Shown here piece after piece: positions 11,201-22,200 of a stretch of 64,000 nucleotides of DNA. Every line of letters begins with the position of its first letter. The stretch's first letter is position 1. The stretch comes from Cyclospora cayetanensis (Eukaryota; Apicomplexa; Conoidasida; Eucoccidiorida; Eimeriidae). The translations under genes and the position numbers were made by a program. The stretch covers positions 1 through 64,000 of the forward strand of contig NW_020312089.1 in NCBI RefSeq assembly GCF_002999335.1, given 5' to 3'. The notes under the pieces were generated by a model. It made no database searches. It had not been told where the DNA came from and saw only the letters and a program-made list of their open reading frames with translations.

Positions 11201-13256
11201 AGCAGTAGCAGCAGCAACGAAAACACCACCACCACTACCACCACTACCACCACTACCACCACAACCACCACTACCACCACCACCAGTAGCATCAAGAAAG
11301 GCGCCCTTCCACCAAGACCATGAGGTCTGTCCACCATCCTTTCAACCCTCCTTACCCAGCATCCAATTCAGCATCAGCGCTATTGGCTTCACCACAGGAT
11401 ACAGGAGCCACTCTAAGAACCAAACAAACCATGAGAGATTGCCTCCCACACGCAGTCCATGACGCGCGCAGACAGCTTGGGGGAGGATCTCGCCAAACAA
11501 AGTGATCACGACAGTCGATACCAAGAAGCCCACAAGACTGCGCAACAAAGGCAAGAAACAAACCGCGAAATTCTCAGAGTCGCAATACATAGGAAGCCTT
11601 TTCCCCTATCCATCCCTCCCCTGTCAACAATCTGCCGCCACAGCGTTGCTGCAGCTGTTGCTGCTGGCGCTTGTTTGCTGCCTTTTCATACAAGCATTTC
11701 TCCTGGAAATGTCTCCAAGGAATGTGGTGCCTGCCTCAAACCAAGGCTCTCACCCGTCAGTTAGACCCCCCAAAAGCAAAGAGAACCCTGCGTTCACAGC
11801 CACATTGGCACTAAGGAGGGTAACCAGCAAGTAATTGCCGTCTTTTCGCAATGGCAGAATCCTCCGAGCATAGCGCGCATTCGCTTCGTCCGCTCTGCTC
11901 TCTTTTGGTCTATCAACTACCAGCTTCAGCTGCACGAGATCCAGCGTCAACAACCCTAAGTCGCAAAAACACACCACCAAATCTCCCTCCCCATTGCACC
12001 CATCAACTTTGGGACCCACCCCTGCGCACAACCCACGCATGCAACTCCACACACATACATCTACACACATACATTCACACATACATACACATTTACACAC
12101 ATATATACACACATACACATATACACACATATATGCACACACACATACATACACATACACATACATTCATACATTCACACATACATTCACACATACATAC
12201 ACATACACATATACACACATATATGCACACACACATACATACATACATATATACACGCATACATTCACACATACATACACAAACACATTCACACATACAT
12301 ACACACATACATACATACACATACACATACATACACACACATATATAGACACATACAAACATACACATACACATTGACACACACACATACATACATACAC
12401 ATACACATACATACACACATACACACACATATATAGACACATACAAACATACACATACACATTGACACACACACATACATACATACACATACACATTGAC
12501 ACACACACATACATATACATACACACACATACACATACACATACATACATACACATACACACACATACACACATACATATACATACACACACATACATAC
12601 ACATACACACACATACACATACATATACATACACACACATACATACATACACACACATACATACATTCACACATACACACACATACACATACACACACAT
12701 ACATACATACACATACACATACATACAAATACACACATACATTCACACATACACACATTTATACACACACATATATACGCACATACATACATACACATAC
12801 ACATACATATACATACACACACATACATACATACACATACACACACATACACATACATATACATACACACACATACACACACATACACATACACACACAT
12901 ACGTACACATACACATGCACATATACACACATACACATACACGCATACATACACACATGCATACGTCCCTCCTGCAGCTGCTTCGACGTCATGAGGGCTT
13001 TCTAGGCTGTGCGAAAAGAAGCGCCTCCCACCAGATGCGAGAGCGAAAGCGTCAGCAAGCCAGCCACCGCATGCATGCCGCTTTTCCCCGAGCTGGCCCT
13101 ATACACCGTCCATAGACACCCCCCCTCAAGAGGAGGCTTAGCTTACGTACCAAGAGTCAAACCAGAAAAGATGGCACTGCCAATTGCACACAGCAGCGCC
13201 AAGCAAATCGACACAGCCAAGGGCAGCTGACTTTCGATGATCGCATCATCGGCCAT
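3285..13256 (-). CDS. CNNM: CNNM/CorC-type metal transporter (DUF21 + CBS pair + cNMP-like domain) with long low-complexity tail
   Basis: Twelve exons join in consistent phase: 13256-13151, 11955-11754, 11537-11356, 10231-10060, 9811-9657, 9456-9361, 8762-8054, 7761-7642 (donor tentative), 7268-7109, 6987-6940, 6673-6599, 5552-3285; about 1430 residues. Order: DUF21 membrane domain (SGLTLGLLTLD, LSANVAVNAGFSLLL, LFGEILPQAVCARHG), CBS pair (SRIPVLD, IVGLLYVKDLALFDP, GIITLEDIIEEILQDEIHDE), poly-Gln linker, then a cyclic-nucleotide-like fold (FQPPTIS, AALVLQGRLKLEVG). CNNM/CorC proteins move or regulate Mg2+ at membranes. The start is the ATG at 13256, just before the first membrane helix, with an in-frame stop 21 bases upstream. 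Exon 12 starts at a CAG acceptor in matching phase and adds about 755 residues rich in Ser, Ala and Gly. The first residues, through about DFASFKEMEVLKRL, fit the end of the family fold. The rest is lineage-specific, and a separate gene starting at the ATG at 5543 is the alternative. Confidence 0.8.
5560..6325. repeat. ACATACATATGT-type microsatellite in CNNM intron 11
   Basis: About 760 bases of ACATAC/ATATGTAC-type units, with higher-order blocks punctuated by ACTGAAAT or ACAGAAAT. It fills most of the intron between 6598 and 5553. Long open frames of Tyr/His/Ile/Thr or Met/Cys/Val/Tyr on both strands are products of the repeat. Confidence 0.93.
9146..9245. repeat. ATATAC microsatellite in CNNM intron 6
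   Basis: About 100 bases of AGATAT/ACATATAT units inside the 598-base intron between the 9361 donor and the 8762 acceptor. Confidence 0.85.
9820..9945. repeat. ATACATAT microsatellite in CNNM intron 4
   Basis: About 125 bases of ACATA/TATTCATA units inside the 248-base intron, starting immediately upstream of the exon 5 acceptor at 9812. Confidence 0.85.
10325..11290. repeat. Composite AGC minisatellite in CNNM intron 3
   Basis: Nearly 1 kb built from AGCACCACTACCAGCAGTAG and GCGAAAACAGCAGTAGCAGC blocks, giving a higher-order unit of roughly 50-60 bases repeated about 15 times, ending in a CCACCACTA tract (about 11221-11285). It lies wholly between the splice donor at 11355 and the acceptor at 10232. 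The repeat lacks stop codons in several frames, so Ser/Thr/Asn-, Ala- and Leu/Val-rich open frames of more than 350 codons overlap here. None is supported as a gene. Confidence 0.93.
12045..12965. repeat. ACACATAC microsatellite in CNNM intron 1
   Basis: About 920 bases of ACACATAC/ATACATAC variants in the first CNNM intron. Imperfect larger blocks of about 110 bases recur, for example those containing TATATAGACACATAC (near 12340 and 12430). Confidence 0.93.
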
Positions 13257-13299
13257 CCTGCGCTCAGGAGCGCCTTAGGCTTAAAGCCTCTTGCAGGGT

Positions 13300-13660
13300 T
13301 TGATGGTGGTGATAATAATGTTGATGGTGGTGGTGGTAATAATGGTGGTGATGATAATGGGGGTAATGCTGGTGGTGGTAAAAATACGGTTGATAATGCA
13401 GATGGTGGTGATTAATGTTGATAATGCTGGTGGTGGTGATAATAATGTTGATAATGCTGGTGGTGGTAATAAAATGTTGATAATGCTGGTGGTGGTAATA
13501 ATGGTGGTGATGATAATGGGGGTAATGCTGGTGGTGGTGAGAATAATGTCGATAATGCTGATGGTGGTGATAATAGTGGTGATAATGCTGTGGTGCTGAT
13601 AATGATTGTGGCGATAATTATGCTGGTCAGGCTGGTGGTAGTCAGGCTGCTGGTGGAGGT
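13300..13660. repeat. GATGGTGGTGATAATAATG minisatellite
   Basis: About 360 bases of degenerate GGTGGTGATAAT units lie just upstream of the CNNM start codon. They fall in its expected promoter or 5' UTR on the minus strand. No gene is inferred from the overlapping open frames. Confidence 0.85.
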
Positions 13661-16600
13661 TCAACCCGTACTGGTCGTAGGAGGGAGAGGGGGGTAAGCG
13701 AAGGCAGTGCGACAGAGGCTTCCTCGAAAAATCTGGCAGTGCACGCAAGCCAAGCCTTGGAAGAACGTGAGGTGGCTGCGTGGAACTAGCGAGATCGGAT
13801 GAAAATATAAAGAGCTGAAAAGGGGGAAGTGCCAAGGACGTTCTGGGTGGGGAGAAGTCAAACTTGGAAGAAAAAAAGAAGCCTGTGTTTCTCCCGCCTG
13901 AGGCTTGAAGAAACCGTTTCGAAGCAAGGTCCAAGGCTGTCAATGGGCAAGGAATTCCGAAAAGCGTCGATGATGATGATGCGCGCGATGTATATAAATA
14001 TATATATACATGTATACGTATGTATATGTATGTATATATATATATATACGTATGTATGTGTATAGCAGCGAAGACAAGGAGGGGACTGGGAAGGTCGTGC
14101 AACAGCACTTGGAGCGCCTCCCCCTTGACAGGAGGCTCTAAGCGACTCCTGTGAATCAGCAGTAGTAACACTACCTGCGCTAGGTGGCTGTCTACTGCTG
14201 AAGGGGGAACCCCCCGTTTAGTAGCGGTGAAAAAAAAGGAAAGGGGGGGAGGTACAAAGGCAGAGGGAGGTGCGCAGCGCAGTCCTGAAAGTGTAGGAAG
14301 ATCTGGAAGCGCCAGGATAGCGACGGCAAAGAAGATCTTCGAAGTGCAGGGTGCCAAGTCAGGGAGTCTGAGAGAGTCGCGGGAAGGGATGAGACAAGCC
14401 AAAGCGAAAGACAAGAGTTGCGAAGCGGCGTTGGCAGTCAAGACAGGAGGTCAGCGCTACTGGTGGCGTTGCAACTGCTGCATTTGCTGCTGCTGCTGCT
14501 GCTGTTACTCCCGGTGCCTCTGGTGTTGCTGCAGTTGCGCTTTCTGCCGCTGGTGCTAGCAGCGTGGCAAGCGCGATTACTCCGTGCAGCGACTGCAGGT
14601 CCCAGATGTAAACAATCTGTGATTAGGGAACAGATGTCTCTACAGAAGAAGAAATGGGAGGGGCTTATGTGGCTCCTCGACAACTTTGGCAGCGTCTGCT
14701 GCAGCAGCACCGCTACACTGATGCGGGTCGGCATGCGAGGTTGCCGCTACTTCCGCGTCTCCTGCTGCCCTTGCGCCCTTCTTGTCCTCAAATCCAGAAA
14801 ATACGTTTAGAAAAATGCTCAAATTTGTCCAATCAAACAGAATTGCTGGAAGGTCATAGGGGAGTTGGCTGCCACGGACCTCTGGATTCGCATACGCCGC
14901 GTATAGCCGTAGTAGACTCGGGGGCTGGAGGGGGGCCCCTGTGTGGCATGTGAAAGGGTAGGGGCCCTCACACAACTGTCGCCTGCACTCAAAATACGAA
15001 CCTCGAAGAAAAATGGACTTTGAGAATGTGTTCCTATTTCTGGTGGGGGCTGCGCAAACGCTCCATGCGCCTTTCGACCACTTCTTGCACCCAGTCCGCA
15101 TTGGCAAGCCGGTCCAGAGTTGCCACCTGGGGAGCAGACGCCCAGCCATTGTGCGCACTAAATAGCCGTCCGAGTACTTTTAATGGGGGGCAGCAGTTCG
15201 TGCTTCCCGGGGACCTCATTGAGCTCTGCCACAAGTCATGGGCAGGGAGAACGGACTGGTTCTGAGACACGTTTTACGATTTCTGAATCGCGCGGTCTTC
15301 CTACGCGGCCGGGAGGCTTCAAAAAAGGCTACGCTACTCTTTAAAGGGCTAGGAGTCATTCTCTCGCACAAAAGCAGGGGCTCTAGGCGGTAGTGTATCT
15401 TGTATTCGCAGTGCCATAGCCACACAGCGAGCGCTTTTGTCATGACACACCGTCAGTGCGTGGCTAAACGCCTCACTAAAAGGAACGCGGTGTACCTTCC
15501 TGGCCGTATAGAGGGTTTAGATGACCGGAAGCGTCCTTTCGCTTCCTTCTTTTTTCGCCTGGTGCTGTTTTGCTGAGGACAGTTGTGAGCGGATGCGCCA
15601 GGGTTCCTTCGCCTAACTGGCGTCGCATTCCGCATCTAACGTATCTGTCGGGAAAGACATAGCTCCAAACTTAAAGCATGCTCAGCCCAAATTAGTGAGA
15701 GTGCCCTTTTAGAGGTATTCGCCCTCTCCATGATGCGCCTGCTCCCACGGGCTTTGGCGTGAGGAGAGAGGGATAGCTTGGGCTCCCCGTGCTGCACTCG
15801 CTAAGCGCGCCTAGCTCCTCTCACAGCTGATGAACCTGGCAACCGATGAATTGTAAAGAGCCATCGCTTCAGCGAAGCGAGACCCGCTAATTCTCAGTGA
15901 TCAAATGCGTTCAGCCGGTTCCTACCCTTCCTTGCCTTTACTCAGTAGTGGTAAAAAAAGTGACCATCAGCTGCCGCGGCTGCGTCAAGCCCCCATGGAA
16001 ATATGCACAATGCAGCAGACTACCAGCCCTTTCGAAGTGCCTTCTTATTGGGGTTGCCTTAAAGTTTTCTATCACCGGGGGCACAACACAGTGCTTGGCA
16101 TGCTGGTGTTTGCAGCATCGCGCCCTCTGGTGCCTCTGCAAGTCATAGCAATAGGAGTCTCCTGCGCCCAGTGAGCGACAAGCAAATACATACCAAAGGG
16201 CCACCTGTTTCCAGCCCTCAGCTCTAGAGGTGGAGCAGAGGGCCATGCCTCAACGCAGCCACCCAGTGTACTAGACACTCCTGCTTATGCTACAGTTTGT
16301 CTCTCACTGGCGATGTCTCTTGGATCTGCATTAGACTGCCGTCTTCCAGCGCTACTTGAAGCGCCAAGCTGCAGCGCTAGCGGAAGCAGCCGGCCGTGGG
16401 ATGCTGGAAGATGCTCAAGGACCTACGCGCACTGGAAATCCTGCGGCTTTCTACAGGCACCCGAGTTGAGCTTCGTAGCAGCCACAGAAGGGGCGCCTTT
16501 CACGCAGACGTCGCTTTGGCTTTGTAGAAAGGGGGAGGAGCGCTCGGTCTGCTACAATTTACTGGCTTCTTTTGCAGGCCCAACGTACGTTGCAGTCTGA

Positions 16601-17618
16601 AGCATGTGCTGTTGTAAAAAGAAGGCAGGCTGCTAACAAAAGCGTCATCCTGAGCGGTCCTCCCGTCGACCACTAGGTTCAGAAAAGAGGGTCTTTTGTA
16701 TGTGCATCCACGTGCTGCGCTGTATATACACCGCTCGATGGCTGTAAAGGGTCGGGGGAAAGGCACACCCCGGGAGGGCTCCCCAATTGTGAGTCAAACA
16801 TTGGGGCCCGCAAGCGATCCTTGTTGATGACTCTTATTTTCGAGTGACTTTGGACAAACAATCCGTAGCTTGAACGCGTTTGCCACCGCACTGGTGTTCC
16901 CCCGACTGACGAAAAGGAGACTGCAGGCAACTCCATGCAGCTCGCAGCGCAACAACGCGTTGCTTGCCTTCGGCTGCTCAACTGAGCGAATTGGAAAGGT
17001 AAATCGTAGATGCCGCTCAGCTGTTTGATGCCTGTAATCAAAGCCAGCATCGGCGGAGGCAGGCCTAGTAGCATCGGCCCAACGAGCTACAGAGCTCATG
17101 TATCGTTCCTGATTACCAGAGAGGCTCTGACTGTGTGGTAAGCAGCTAGTGTGGCATCCCTAGGAGCCGCATACAGGCTGCCCTGTCTCAAACAAGGACA
17201 GCTGAGCTGCGCCGTTTTTATCGCATGTGGCCGTTCCAGTGGGTCCCCCCTGTTGTAGAGTTGGTTGGTTGAGAGGGCTTACTTTCTACGTCTTTGAACT
17301 AATGTGGCCTGCCCCCCTTAGGAGGAGTGCATGCGTGAGAACGCCTCCTAGCAAGGGTGTTGAATTCAGTATCGACGGCGGGTCATAGTGGAAATGCCAG
17401 AGAGTGATGACGTGGGGGAGGAGACGGGGAGAGGGATCGGCAGGTAGAGCGAGGCGTCACAAGCTTTTTTGCGCGCAGGCGTATTTATTCGCGTTTCGAA
17501 ATACTACACAGCCTATCCAACAACGCCGGCCGAACTCGAAACTGTAAAATACCTACACCCAACTTGTAAAAGGTCCCCCAAAGAGGCCCCTGCGCTACGT
17601 GGGGCCCTAAAATCCTCA
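13661..17618. other. Four-kilobase stretch with no confident gene
   Basis: Apart from a minus-strand exon-like patch (14640-15262), this region shows only short open stretches broken by stops, an ATATAC microsatellite near 13990-14060 and a CTG run near 14485-14505. No RNA gene or known domain was recognised between 15270 and 17618. Confidence 0.4.
14640..15262 (-). CDS. Possible exons of an unidentified protein
   Basis: Two minus-strand patches look more protein-like than their surroundings. After a CAG acceptor near 15137 the frame reads VATLDRLANADWVQEVVE with an amphipathic helix pattern. Further 3', between about 14990 and 14770, another frame reads through PYDLPAILFDWTNLSIF and FLNVFSGFEDKKG. 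No domain was recognised and the joining introns could not be resolved. It lies upstream of the CNNM gene on the same strand but shows no splice continuity with it. It could equally be chance open sequence. Confidence 0.22.
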
Positions 17619-18990
17619 GCGGTTGCCTGTGTGCCCGTAGATCTGCTGCAGTGCCTCCACGGCTCGAAGAGTCTCCTGAGCGTCTGCCTCCAAAGTGCAG
17701 TCTGGCTCAGCAGCCTTCACAGCAGAGAGGGGAGGGGGGGCATCAGAACGCTGAAGTCTGTCCGAGAGACTGCGCGACTGCTCCGGAGAGACGGGAGCGC
17801 TAGAGGGAGTTTCGGAAACATCCAGGGGGTCCTGCAGACGGCGTGATGCCTTAGGGAGACTCTGCGCTTCTGTGTCGTCGTCGTCGGCGAGCTCGAGGAG
17901 CTCTATTTTGCCCCGCTGCGTGCGACAACGCCAGGGAATGTGCCTAGAGCTTCCGCGCTGGACGTGCACTTGAGCCAAGAGCTCTACTAGGGACCGACAG
18001 AGCAGGGGAAGGAGGGCAGCAGAGAGAGGGCGACAAGGGCGGCAGTCGGCAGCAAAGCAGAGCCTCACTTGGAGAGACGGAAAGGCCTCAAGTTCCCCCG
18101 TGTCACCGAGCAAGAAGGCACTCACGGAGCGATCTTGTTTCGCGGCTTTTTCAGGGGGCCCTTGCGTCTGGCTGGGGGAGGGCGAGAAGGAAACAAATCT
18201 TGCGGCTTCCGGGCAGCATGCAGCAGCGATCTGGGCAACAAAACTTCGCAGATTTCGATCAAGAACTGCGCTGTATAAAGCTCGCAAGTGTACAGAGTGC
18301 ACAGTCCACCCTGCAGCAGCACACAGTGCCAGCGAGGTGTTTTGCAGCACTGGCAGCCCAGGTCGAATTGCCTTTTCCTGTGTATGTCCATGCCAGGATC
18401 GGCTCTAGTCTGTCTTTGTCTCTCCACGTGCTCTTTGCCCCCACCCCCTCTACCGCCCCTCCTGCTAGCGTTTCTTTCGAGTCTTCCCCTTCCCGACGCT
18501 TCCCTCGAAACGAAGTGCCACTCGGGAGGCTCAAAATGTGGCAAAAGGCTCGCGTCTCCACGCGAGACACACAACCCCGAACCCACGGTCTCACGCACCG
18601 AGGAAGGTTAGCTGCCTTTGCCGAAGCTCTGCACTGGCAGTCGGTTTGCTTGAAGGAGCAAGTAAATCCTGAGACAATGGATGCATGCGAATAGCACTTC
18701 ATCAACCCCGAGGGCTGCCTAGAACGCTTCCTCACCACCAAGGCCCTCTTTCGGGGTAGCTATGCACTGCCTGGTTTGTCTCGAACACCTCGGTGATCCT
18801 TTTAAACGGTGAAACAGATGCGTAAAAGAAGAAGAGGAGCCCACAGAGCTCTTCTCCTATATAGGAAGCAAGGAGGGGCTTTCCCTACCTGGAAGGTCAA
18901 AACATCTATGAGATGCTTTTCCAAAGGGAAAGCCGCGCTGACACGGTAGATGCCGCCTACCACAAATGTGACTTTATGGGGAATCTTCAT
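17619..18990 (-). CDS. Unidentified two-or-more-exon gene
   Basis: A first exon of 34 codons (18990-18889) starts with an ATG directly after a CAG, so it may instead be an internal exon. It reads MKIPHKVTFVVGGIYRVSAA and ends at a GTAGGG donor in phase 0. A long 3' exon from about 18350 ends at a TAG stop at 17619 and contains a hydrophobic helical part (RPLSAALLPLLCRSLVELL), an acidic patch (LADDDDTEAQ) and a C-terminal helix (LRAVEALQQIYG). The acceptor of the second exon is unresolved because two frames stay open between 18350 and 18140. No family was recognised. The helical-repeat gene ends just upstream on the same strand, and these exons could belong to it. Confidence 0.38.
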
Positions 18991-19226
18991 CTGCGCGGAG
19001 GCACTCACACAGACACATGCACACACATAATACACACACACAAAGCCGCTCCCAACAGCACGAGGTAAATAAAGAGCGTGTAGGCCATGCTGCACAGCGC
19101 TGCCCTTCTCTCGTCTTCACCCACGCAACCTCTCGCAAGAGCGCTTCTGCGCGGGTAGGCGTGTGCAGACACGCTCGTAGAGGGCCAGGGATTCAGGCAG
19201 CTAGACAAGAAGCAAGACGATCGACG

Positions 19227-22200
19227 CTAGAGCAGTTTGCAGAGGTCATTCCCATGAGGAGTCGCCTGCAGTCTCAAGCGGGGAGCCTCAACGCGCTCTT
19301 GCGAAGCTGCAAAAACAAATCGAGAAGGGGTGAGGGGGAGACTAGGGGCGGAGAGCGAAGGGCGCCCGACTTGAATGAGGGGTTCAGACAGCCAAGCATC
19401 ATAATTATAGTCCTTGACGCGCAGACGAGACGTTCCTGGGCCGTATTTGTTGCGGGGTGCCCCCTTGTGGTATACATCGTATCGCGGAGCACCTAACACC
19501 AGAGACAGCCACTCTCGCAGCTGCGGGGAGGGGCGGCGTGGCTCTCCTGCCAGGGGGGGTCCAGCGAATCGAGAGACATGCAGACTGACTTGCTGGGCAA
19601 GCAGCAAGTCGGAGGGCAGTCTATTGCCGTACAGCCTGAGAGGCGCACATGCAAACGCACGCATGCAAACGCACGCATGCAAACGCACGCATGCAAACGC
19701 ACGCATGCAAACGCACGCATGCAAACGCACGCATGCAAACGCTTCGCTGCAGCGAGGCCCCACTGGACAAAGCGGCAGCGGCGCTCCAGTGGGAAGGGTG
19801 CTTGCGCCAAACAGCAGCATGTCTGTTCTCGCAGCAGCAGCCGCTGGCTGAGAAGGAAAAACTCAGCTCACGAGGCGACCTCCTCCATGAGCGGCAGCAA
19901 GTGGTCTTCTTCACCGAGCGACACGCAGGAGAAGGCGGCCCTAAGGAGACTCTCTGCAAGGGCAGTTTTGCCTGCAGCGTCCTGCACACGTTCCTCCTCT
20001 TTGCCTTCATCCTCGTCCTGAGGATTTCCTTTTTTCGCCGAAGCCTCCCCTCCTGCGCAGAGGAGGCGAGGGAGCACTTCGCCGCCTCTGTATCCGCCAA
20101 GGGCATGAGCCGCAGAAAACATCTCCCGCTCCTTTGGGGCAAGAAGAGACACGCCAGAGAAAGAAGGAGTCTCTGTCTCCCCATACCGCCGCGTCAGCAT
20201 GTAGCGCAGCACGCTGCGGGTCCAGCCTAGACTGATGTGCATCTGCAGGCAGGCAGATCGCAGCACAGACTTCCACGAAAAGAGGTGCTACGAGCAGCGC
20301 AGACCTGCCGAGACGTCTGTGCGCACAGGCAGGCGCCGCAGGCCTAGTCGTGATCTGCTGTGGAAAGCTCTCCCTGAAGCACAGAAAAGCTCTACGCCTA
20401 GCTTTCTCGACATGGGGAGGAACGGGAAAGCGCGAAGGTGAGAGGAAGGAGGAAGGGGCGAAGAGAAGGGGAGAAGAGGAGGCTCAAGGGGCCTCCCCCA
20501 CCCCACTGCAGCAGCAGCAAAAGGAAAGCCTCTCGGAGCAAGCATCAGTCTCTCCTGTTTCACACCTCAGTGTTTGCCCAAAGGAAGTGGCACAGGGAAA
20601 TCAGCGAGAGGAGTTCTCCCTCCATTTCCACCTTGTGCTGCAGCCCCCCAGCCATCCTGCGCATGCACGTATACGCATTGCGAACGCAGCTGCATGCGGT
20701 GTGGCTTCTCTCCATCCTGCGTTGCACTGCTGCGCTCCCTCTGCGCCAGCAGACAGGGGGGCCCCGGGGGGCCCTAGGGGGCCCTTGGGGGAGGGGGCCC
20801 CTCCGACCTTGTCAGCGTCCGCAAACTTTTTTGCCCCTCACACCACCACCAGACGAGTGTTTACGAGTGGCGGCGCAAGACTCTGAAGTGTCCATACAGG
20901 CCAGGAAGGCAGTCTCCGTATGGATGCATGCAATTGCACGGCAGCTCTTTCTGCGCCTACGAGAAGAACCTCATCGGAACTGGCTTTTCTCCCCGTATGC
21001 TAGCTAGCTCGCACGCACTTGAGAACAGCGTCATCAGCAAACCCCAGTTGCGCGCATGCGAACAGGAGGGCGGCAGTCGAGTCGGGATCAAGTGCCGCCA
21101 TCGCGGAGAGTTTCTCCAGGTGAGTAGACAGCGCAGCCTGCACTTTCAGACGCCGATGTATGTGCGTGCGAACGAGAAGCCGGTCTTCAGCAGGGAGGGC
21201 AGCGCAGGCACCTAAAAGACGCAGAAATTCCCTACTGGATGCCTGACCTAGGAGGTAAGCCACACGTCGCATGCTCAACTGCAGCAGCTGCTGGTCGGAG
21301 AGCCGCAGCTGCTGCAACGCATACAACATGTCACTCAAGCTCTCACAGTCCAGGCACCAGTGGGCCCTGAGCTTCGCATGCAGCTGCTGCTGCAACTGCT
21401 GCTGGAGCTGCTGCTGGAGCTGCGGCTGAAGCTGCGGCGCGCCCTTGTCACCAAGCTTGCTCAGCAGCAGCAGAAGCTGAACGCAGTCCTCGGCAAAGAG
21501 ACTCTCCACCTTCTTCCCCACAGCCTTCAACAACTGAGGCACAACGCGATGCGAAAGGTACTCCGCCTCGGAAAGCCCCACAAGAGCCTGCGCGAGGCCT
21601 TCCGGAGGAAGCGCATGCAGCCGCTCCTGCAGCCTGCTGCAGCATCCGTCTAGCACTCGGGTGTCTAGACACCCCGCCACTCCCAGGCCGTAGACGGTTC
21701 GCGCCAGCTGCCTGTCAGAGAAGGTGGGAAGACGGCTCAGAACCTTCTGCCCGAGGGCCCCCATGAACTCCTTATTGCTGAACCCTAAAACTGCAAAGCC
21801 CACTGCCACTGTTGCGAGCTGTTGAGCCGTGCACGCAGACAAATGCGGCAGCAAGCTCACGCTCAAGTCAGACAGCAAATCCCTGTCTTGCACGCCTGAG
21901 CACACATGGACAGAGGCAAAGTGTGTATGTTTGTGTATATGTGTGTGTGTGTGTGTGTATGTGTGTGTGTGTGTATATGTGTGTGATTTTTACGGTTGCA
22001 TGCCTCCCTCGTTGCATGCCTCCCTCCCTCGTTGCATGCCTCCCTCCCTCGTTGCATGCCTCCCTCCCTCGTTGCATGCCTCCCTCCCTCGTTGCATGCC
22101 TCCCTCCCTCGTTGCATGCCTCCCTCCCTCGTTGCGTGCCTCCCTCCCTCGTTGCATGCCTCCCTCCCTCGTTGCATGCCTCCCTCCCTCGTTGCATGCC

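Noticed and set aside
10214..11323. A 369-codon Ser/Thr/Asn-rich + strand frame and overlapping Ala- and Leu-rich frames
   Set aside because: They are products of a stop-free repeat lying entirely inside a CNNM intron with matching splice phases on both sides.
11851..13115. His/Thr/Ile and Val/Cys/Met open frames over the ACACATAC array
   Set aside because: Same repeat artefact, in CNNM intron 1.
13281..14441. A 386-codon minus-strand frame upstream of CNNM
   Set aside because: Composition follows a GGTGATAAT minisatellite and an ATATAC tract. It has no domain, and the CNNM start has its own in-frame upstream stop.
17619..19820. A C-terminal RAP domain for the helical-repeat protein
   Set aside because: No readable frame shows the expected domain pattern, so only the repeats are claimed.
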